Of a stretch of 64,000 bases of DNA, positions 58,895 to 64,000 are shown piece after piece. The notes beneath the pieces were generated by a model. The model ran no database searches and was not told the DNA's origin. It worked only from the letters and a program-made list of their open reading frames with translations. Origin of the DNA: Austropuccinia psidii (taxonomy: Eukaryota; Basidiomycota; Pucciniomycetes; Pucciniales; Sphaerophragmiaceae). The position numbers and the translations under genes are program-made. Location of the stretch: the NCBI GenBank assembly GCA_023105745.1, contig JALGQZ010000002.1, positions 43,390,997 to 43,454,996 of the forward strand. The letters are read 5' to 3'. Position 1 is the stretch's first letter, and each line of letters begins with the position of its first letter.

Positions 58895-61800
58895 TTTCTG
58901 ACATATTTGATTCCATCCCAGAGTTGTATAATGCTATAAATGACGTGAAAAAACATCTTTCTGATAAAAATGAAACCATTTGTAACAACATTAAAACAAA
59001 CAACCTGAGTCTGTGCCAAATTAATGAAACACTTATGTGTTTTGAAAAAGTTTTGAGAACAATTAAAAATTCCAATAATGATAATTCTTCTAACAATAAA
59101 ATAAATGAACAATCTGCCATTATTAAAGAATTAACAGATAAATATTCTAAATTCAATATTGATGACATAATTGAAACAAGAATTAAACAAGCCATAAATA
59201 TTATCAAGACAGATAACAAGAAAGTCCTTGATGACATTTCAAATTCATTTACTGAAGTAAAGACATATACCATTGCCTTGAAAAAGTGTTTTGATGCTTC
59301 ACAAGAAGAAGTATCAAAATTATCAATGAAATTGAATCAAGTCACTGCTGATAATACAAGACAGACAGAGTTATGGCAAGAACTTACACATAAAGAAGAC
59401 ATGTATAAAATTGAAGTAATAAATTTAATACAAAGATTCCAACATGAATACAGAAATTCCCAAAGGTGTAGCAACAGTAAAATGAATGACATTGAACAAT
59501 TACTGAACACCTTACCAAGAATGTCTACACCTCTAAATCAAAATGAGGGCACAAGAATTTCAAATCCACAAGTATTGGATCCTGATAATTCACAATTAAA
59601 AAATGAATTATCCACTTCTTTTCATAACTTGGAACCATCAATGGGACAAGCACTCTTGAAAGAAGTTCCAAAACTTAAAGAATGGCCTCACTTCAGTGGT
59701 GAAGGAGAGTATGACCATATGGAATTCATTAGAGGTATTGACATGATCAAAGAGGATTTTGAATTACCAGACAGATTGGTAACAGCCAGGTTTAACACCT
59801 TGTTTACCAGATCAGCTCACAGATGGTACATCAAAATAAGACAAGCACATGGACACCAGAGTTGGACTTGGTGGAAAACCCAAATCATCAACAAATGGGC
59901 AAATGATGCTTGGAGGTTTAAAGTTGAAACAGCCTTTGAATCTGCCAAATTTAATGCTGATAAAGACAAAGCTTTACCATGGTTTTGCCAACAAAAGGAC
60001 AGATTAACAGCATTATATCCTGACATGTCAGAATTTATGATCCATAGAAAAATTCTGAGACAATGTGGAGGTGACTTAGAGCATGCTGTCAAAAGCAGGA
60101 CTACTGAACAATCTTCAGCAGAGGATATTATCAATATACTGGAAGAAGTAACCACCAGAACCAAAATTGGTTCTAGTAGGGTGAATCTTAAAACAAGGTT
60201 TAATACACCTTGGAAAGATTCTGTGGACAAAAACCCCAAAGAAAATTCTAGTAATATTAAATATAAATCTGCAGATACAGTCAGAAAATGCCATATTTGC
60301 CAAAGCACCACCCATTTAGCCAATACATGTCCAAAAAGGGGGAAAATCAATGAAATTGACATTGAAAAAGAACCAGATGTTGAAAAAGAAGACATAATTG
60401 AAGACAATTCAGATGATAAGTCATCCATATTCTCTGAATCTTCAAAAGATATAGAAAATATCAATGCCACTTTTGACATCATGGAATATTATTCCCACTT
60501 ACCACAATTGAGCAATGGTCAAGTTGATTTATCAAAAGTTCAAGATGCACAACTTATGAAGACAAAACCAAACAGAGGAAAAGGTTATACAGCTGGTAAC
60601 TCCTGTATAACAGAAGTGGTGATTGACAACAAACCCACCAAACTTTTACTTGACCCAGGAGCCTTCTGCTCTTGTGTTGGAAAATCTTTTCTTAAGACTT
60701 GTGTACCAAATTTTGAAGACCAATTGTTACCAATTGATGGTATAAAATTCAACAGTGCAAGTAACCCAATGAAAGCATTAGGAATCTTTGAGACCAATGT
60801 CATATTCCCACACATAAATGGGAATTTAAGGATCACAGTTGAATTTGTTGTTATGGAAAATTGCTCTAGTACCCATTTTATATTGGGAAATGACTATTTA
60901 ATCATGTATGGGATAGATTTACATAATAACAAAGACAGATAATTTACAATTGGAGACAATAAGCGCCAGAAATTTGCCTTTTTACCCTTTAAAAGACAAA
61001 TTACAGTAAACAAAGTATCACCAGTCAACTTAGAGTTAGAGAAATTCAAGTCTGAACAGTTAAATGAGGCTGAAATAAGCCTTCATCTGACTGATAAGCA
61101 AGAAAATGAACTTTCTTCCCTTTTGTATGACCACAGAGGAGCATTTGCTACAGACAAAGAACCCCTGGGAGCAATTATTGGTCATGAAGTTGACATCATT
61201 CTTAACATTGAGAGACCTTATCCACCACTCTTAAGAAGACCTGCTTATCCAGCAAGTCCAAAATCAAGAGAAGCTCTAGAAATTCATATCAAAGAACTTC
61301 TAGACCTTGGTGTAATAAGAAAAGTAGGCCACAATGAGGAAGTAGAAATAACTACACCAGTCATAGTGGCGTGGCATAATGGAAAATCCAGAATGGTTGG
61401 GGACTTTAGAGCTCTGAACACTTACACTGTTCCAGACAGATACCCAATACCAAAAATCCAAATTGCCCTTACTCAAATATCTCAAGCAGTGTATATAACC
61501 ACTATGGATGCCCTTAAAGGATTCCATCAAAATGTAGTAACACCAAGAGCAAGAAAATACTTGAGAATTATTGTTCATTGTGGAGTGTATGAATACTTAA
61601 GGATGCCCTTTGGTATCAAAAATGCACCTTCACACTTCCAAAGAATGATGAATGAAATCTTCCCTGAAGAACTGTCAAAGGGATGGTTAATCATTTACAT
61701 TGATGACATTATTATCTGTTCAAAGACTTGGGAGGAGCACATGTACAGATTATCAAGAGTTTTGACAAAAATCCAATCAGTAAACATGAAAATCTCCTTG

Positions 61801-64000
61801 AAGAAATGTCATTTTGGATTTAAAGAACTTAAGGCACTAGGACATGTTGTATCTGGTTTGTCCCTTGGAATTGATAAAAACAAAGTTTCAGCAGTATTGT
61901 TAAAACCCATGCCTCAGAATAAGAAAGAAATTCAGTCATTCTTAGGTTTTGCAGGATATTACAGGCAACACATTAAAGACTTTGCATCCATAGCAAGACC
62001 ACTTTATAAGTTGTGTGACAAAGACACAGTATTTGAGATGACTGTTGACAGAGTCAAAGCTTTTGAGTCTCTAAGAGAAGCATTGACCACTGCTCCACTC
62101 TTACTGATGCCAGACTTTAAATTGCCTTTCAAACTGTATATTGATGCATCAGGGGATGGACTAGGTGCTGCACTTCACCAAGTTCAGATCATAAATGACA
62201 AACCTGTAGAAGGACCAATATGTTTCATATCCAGGCAAATCAAACCAACTGAAGGCAGATATGGAGCAAGTCAAATGGAATGTCTATGCCTTGTCTGGGC
62301 CTTAGAGAAATTGAACTATTTCTTAGAGGGATGTGTTTTTGAAGTAATAACAGATTGTACAGCTGTGAAATCACTTTTGAACATGAAAACACCTAACAGA
62401 CACATGCTCAGATGGCAAATAGCCATACAAGAATACAGAGGCAATATGACTATTGTTCATAAGGATGGGAATATTCATAAGAATGCAGATGGACTAAGCA
62501 GATGGCCATTACCAAATAACATTGATAATCCTGCTTATGTTCCAGAAGAAGCTTCACCACAAATTCCAATAGAAGGAATAAGTGTTACAGACTTGAACAC
62601 CACCTTCTTTGAAGAAGTCAAAAATAGTTACACTCAAGATAAGAATTGTAGCATCTTATGCCAATTACTTAACAAAGACTGTAAAGACAACTCTCTAATA
62701 CATGCCTTGGATGAAGTATGGAGAAAATCTTATAATGAAGGGAGATTTCACCTACTGGATGGTATAATTTACCACAGAACCAAGCACACATGTGTCATGA
62801 CAGTTGTAGACAGGTCATTAATCAATCTTGTACTGAAAGAATGCCATGATAGTCCCTTTTCAGGACATCTTTCTGAGGACAGAACAAGAGAGAAAGTAAA
62901 GACCTGCATATGGTGGCCAATGTGGCAAAAAGATGTTGCAGAATATTGCAAAACCTGTGACAGATGCCAAAAGGCAAATAAATCCACTGGCAAAAGACTT
63001 GGAAATATGATGAAAATCCAAGAGCCAAACAGACCTTGGGAAATTGTCCATATGGATTGGGTAACTGGCCTACCACCAGGAGGTGACAGGAGCTATAATG
63101 CTTGCCTAGTAATTGTGGACAGATTCAGTAAAACTCCAATCTTTTTACCATGTCACAAAGATGATACAGCCATGGATACAGCTCTTCTGATATGGAATAG
63201 AGTAGTGTCATGGACTGGGATATTTACAAATATCATCAGTGATAGAGATCCCAAATTCACTTCAGCTCTATGGACAAATCTTCACCAATTATTTGGCACA
63301 AAACTGTCTTTCTCTACAGCCTACCACCCACAAACTGATGGTCTGGCTGAAAGAATGATCCAAACCTTAGAGGACATGGTGAGAAGATTTTGTGCATATG
63401 GCCTTGAATTCAAAGATTGTGATGGATTTACCCATGATTGGTGTACTCTGTTACCAGCACTGGAATTAGCATATAAAACATCAATCCATTCCAGTACCAA
63501 TCAGACTCCTGCTATTCTAGAAAAAGGATGGAACCCCAAGTTACCCCAAGATTCCTTGAGGAAAGACTTAATTGAAATACATCCCACAGCTGCTAGCTTC
63601 AAAGGAATGCTAGACAAAGCTAGAAAGCATGCAGTGAGATGCATGGAGGACTCTTTTGCATATGCTAAAGACAAATGGGATAAATCTCATGCAACTCCAG
63701 ATTTCAAAGTGGGGGACCTAGTTCTTGTATCCACCACTAACTTCAATAACATCAAAGGATGTAAAAAGTTAAAAGACTCCTTTGCAGGACCTTTTGTGAT
63801 TAAGGCCCTCCATGGAGAAAATGCTGTTGAAGTAGAGTTATCTGAAGAACTTAGCAATAAGCACCCTACATTTCCAGTAAGCTTGATAAAGCCATACAAA
63901 TCTAGTGATGCTGAGAAATTTCCCTTGAGGAATAAGATTCCCCAAGTTATACCTCCTATTGAGACATCTGGTACTAAGAAAATAACCAAAGTTCTTAAAG
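58891..64000 (+). pseudogene. Gypsy-B2 Gag-Pol, one nonsense codon, 3' end outside window
   Basis: From ATG 58891: coiled-coil-like N-part, gag domain from about residue 265 (EWPHFSGEGEYDHMEF), CCHC knuckle [14 protein letters not shown] near residue 467, and a protease with the unusual active-site box [13 protein letters not shown] (Asp near residue 588, codon near 60652). A TAA at 60940-60942 replaces the TAC of Gypsy-B1. Then the frame is open to the window edge: RT with YIDDIIIC near 61696, RNase H ([25 protein letters not shown]), integrase zinc region (CDRCQKAN), core [18 protein letters not shown] and [10 protein letters not shown]. The chromodomain start KKITKVLK is at the very end. 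One point change separates this copy from an open polyprotein over the visible part. Confidence 0.94.

Larger units (their letters stand above)
55917..64000 (+). mobile_element. Gypsy-B2, Ty3/gypsy element running off the window
   Basis: Same family as Gypsy-B1: LTR, primer site, ORF1 with intron, Gag-Pol. It is inserted in the LTR at 55570-55916, so it is the youngest visible layer of the right-hand nest. Only one nonsense codon is seen in about 5.1 kb of Gag-Pol. The chromodomain end, polypurine tract and 3' LTR are outside. Confidence 0.95.

Noticed and set aside
59817..60482. Minus-strand 221-codon frame opposite Gypsy-B2 gag (and its twin at 26179-26712)
   Set aside because: An antisense shadow of the conserved gag region. 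It recurs only because the sense strand is conserved.

Overview
This is fungal nuclear DNA made almost entirely of transposable elements. It is AT-rich, and I see no host housekeeping gene, rRNA or tRNA. The Gag and Pol sequences, the short introns and the low CpG content resemble what I recall of repeat-rich rust fungi (Pucciniales), and the Gypsy-A and Gypsy-B proteins look most like those of the myrtle rust Austropuccinia psidii. That species call rests on memory of protein families, not on a search.

Layout, left part (1-16587). A decayed Ty3/gypsy pol (Gypsy-D, 1-2345) is followed by its polypurine tract and probable LTR. A complete but dead Tc1/mariner element lies at 4235-6085, with TIRs and TA flanks. 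A Mutator-like element (7170-11533) carries a multi-exon minus-strand gene that fuses a MULE transposase to an OTU-type cysteine protease domain. Next come an A/T minisatellite, a non-autonomous relative of the MULE, an unidentified decayed coding region (about 13690-14960) and a Harbinger-type DDE transposase relic (15694-16101, minus).

Middle part (16588-39236). Three retrotransposons are nested, as their target-site duplications prove. Gypsy-A was split inside reverse transcriptase by copia-1 (21027-35838, duplication ggggt). Copia-1 was itself split by Gypsy-B1 (22292-32359, duplication tctct). Gypsy-B elements have 1.8 kb LTRs, a first ORF read through a small intron, and a Gag-Pol ORF whose ATG overlaps the stop of the first ORF as ATGA.

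Right part (39237-64000). Two minus-strand Gypsy-C copies follow, the second inserted in the integrase of the first. About 4 kb upstream of the Gypsy-C2 pol is a gene-free tract full of short hairpins. It includes 13 copies of a GCAGTTT-plus-stem-loop motif whose stem pairs change in a compensatory way. A CpG-rich copia-2 follows, nearly intact apart from one frameshift; it is cut in reverse transcriptase by another copia-type LTR, which is in turn cut by Gypsy-B2 (55917 to the window end). Gypsy-B2 shows one nonsense codon and is probably the youngest insertion. No element here has a demonstrably complete coding set. The biology of the window is successive invasion, nesting and C-to-T decay, with several unusual expression or RNA-structure features in the retrotransposons.
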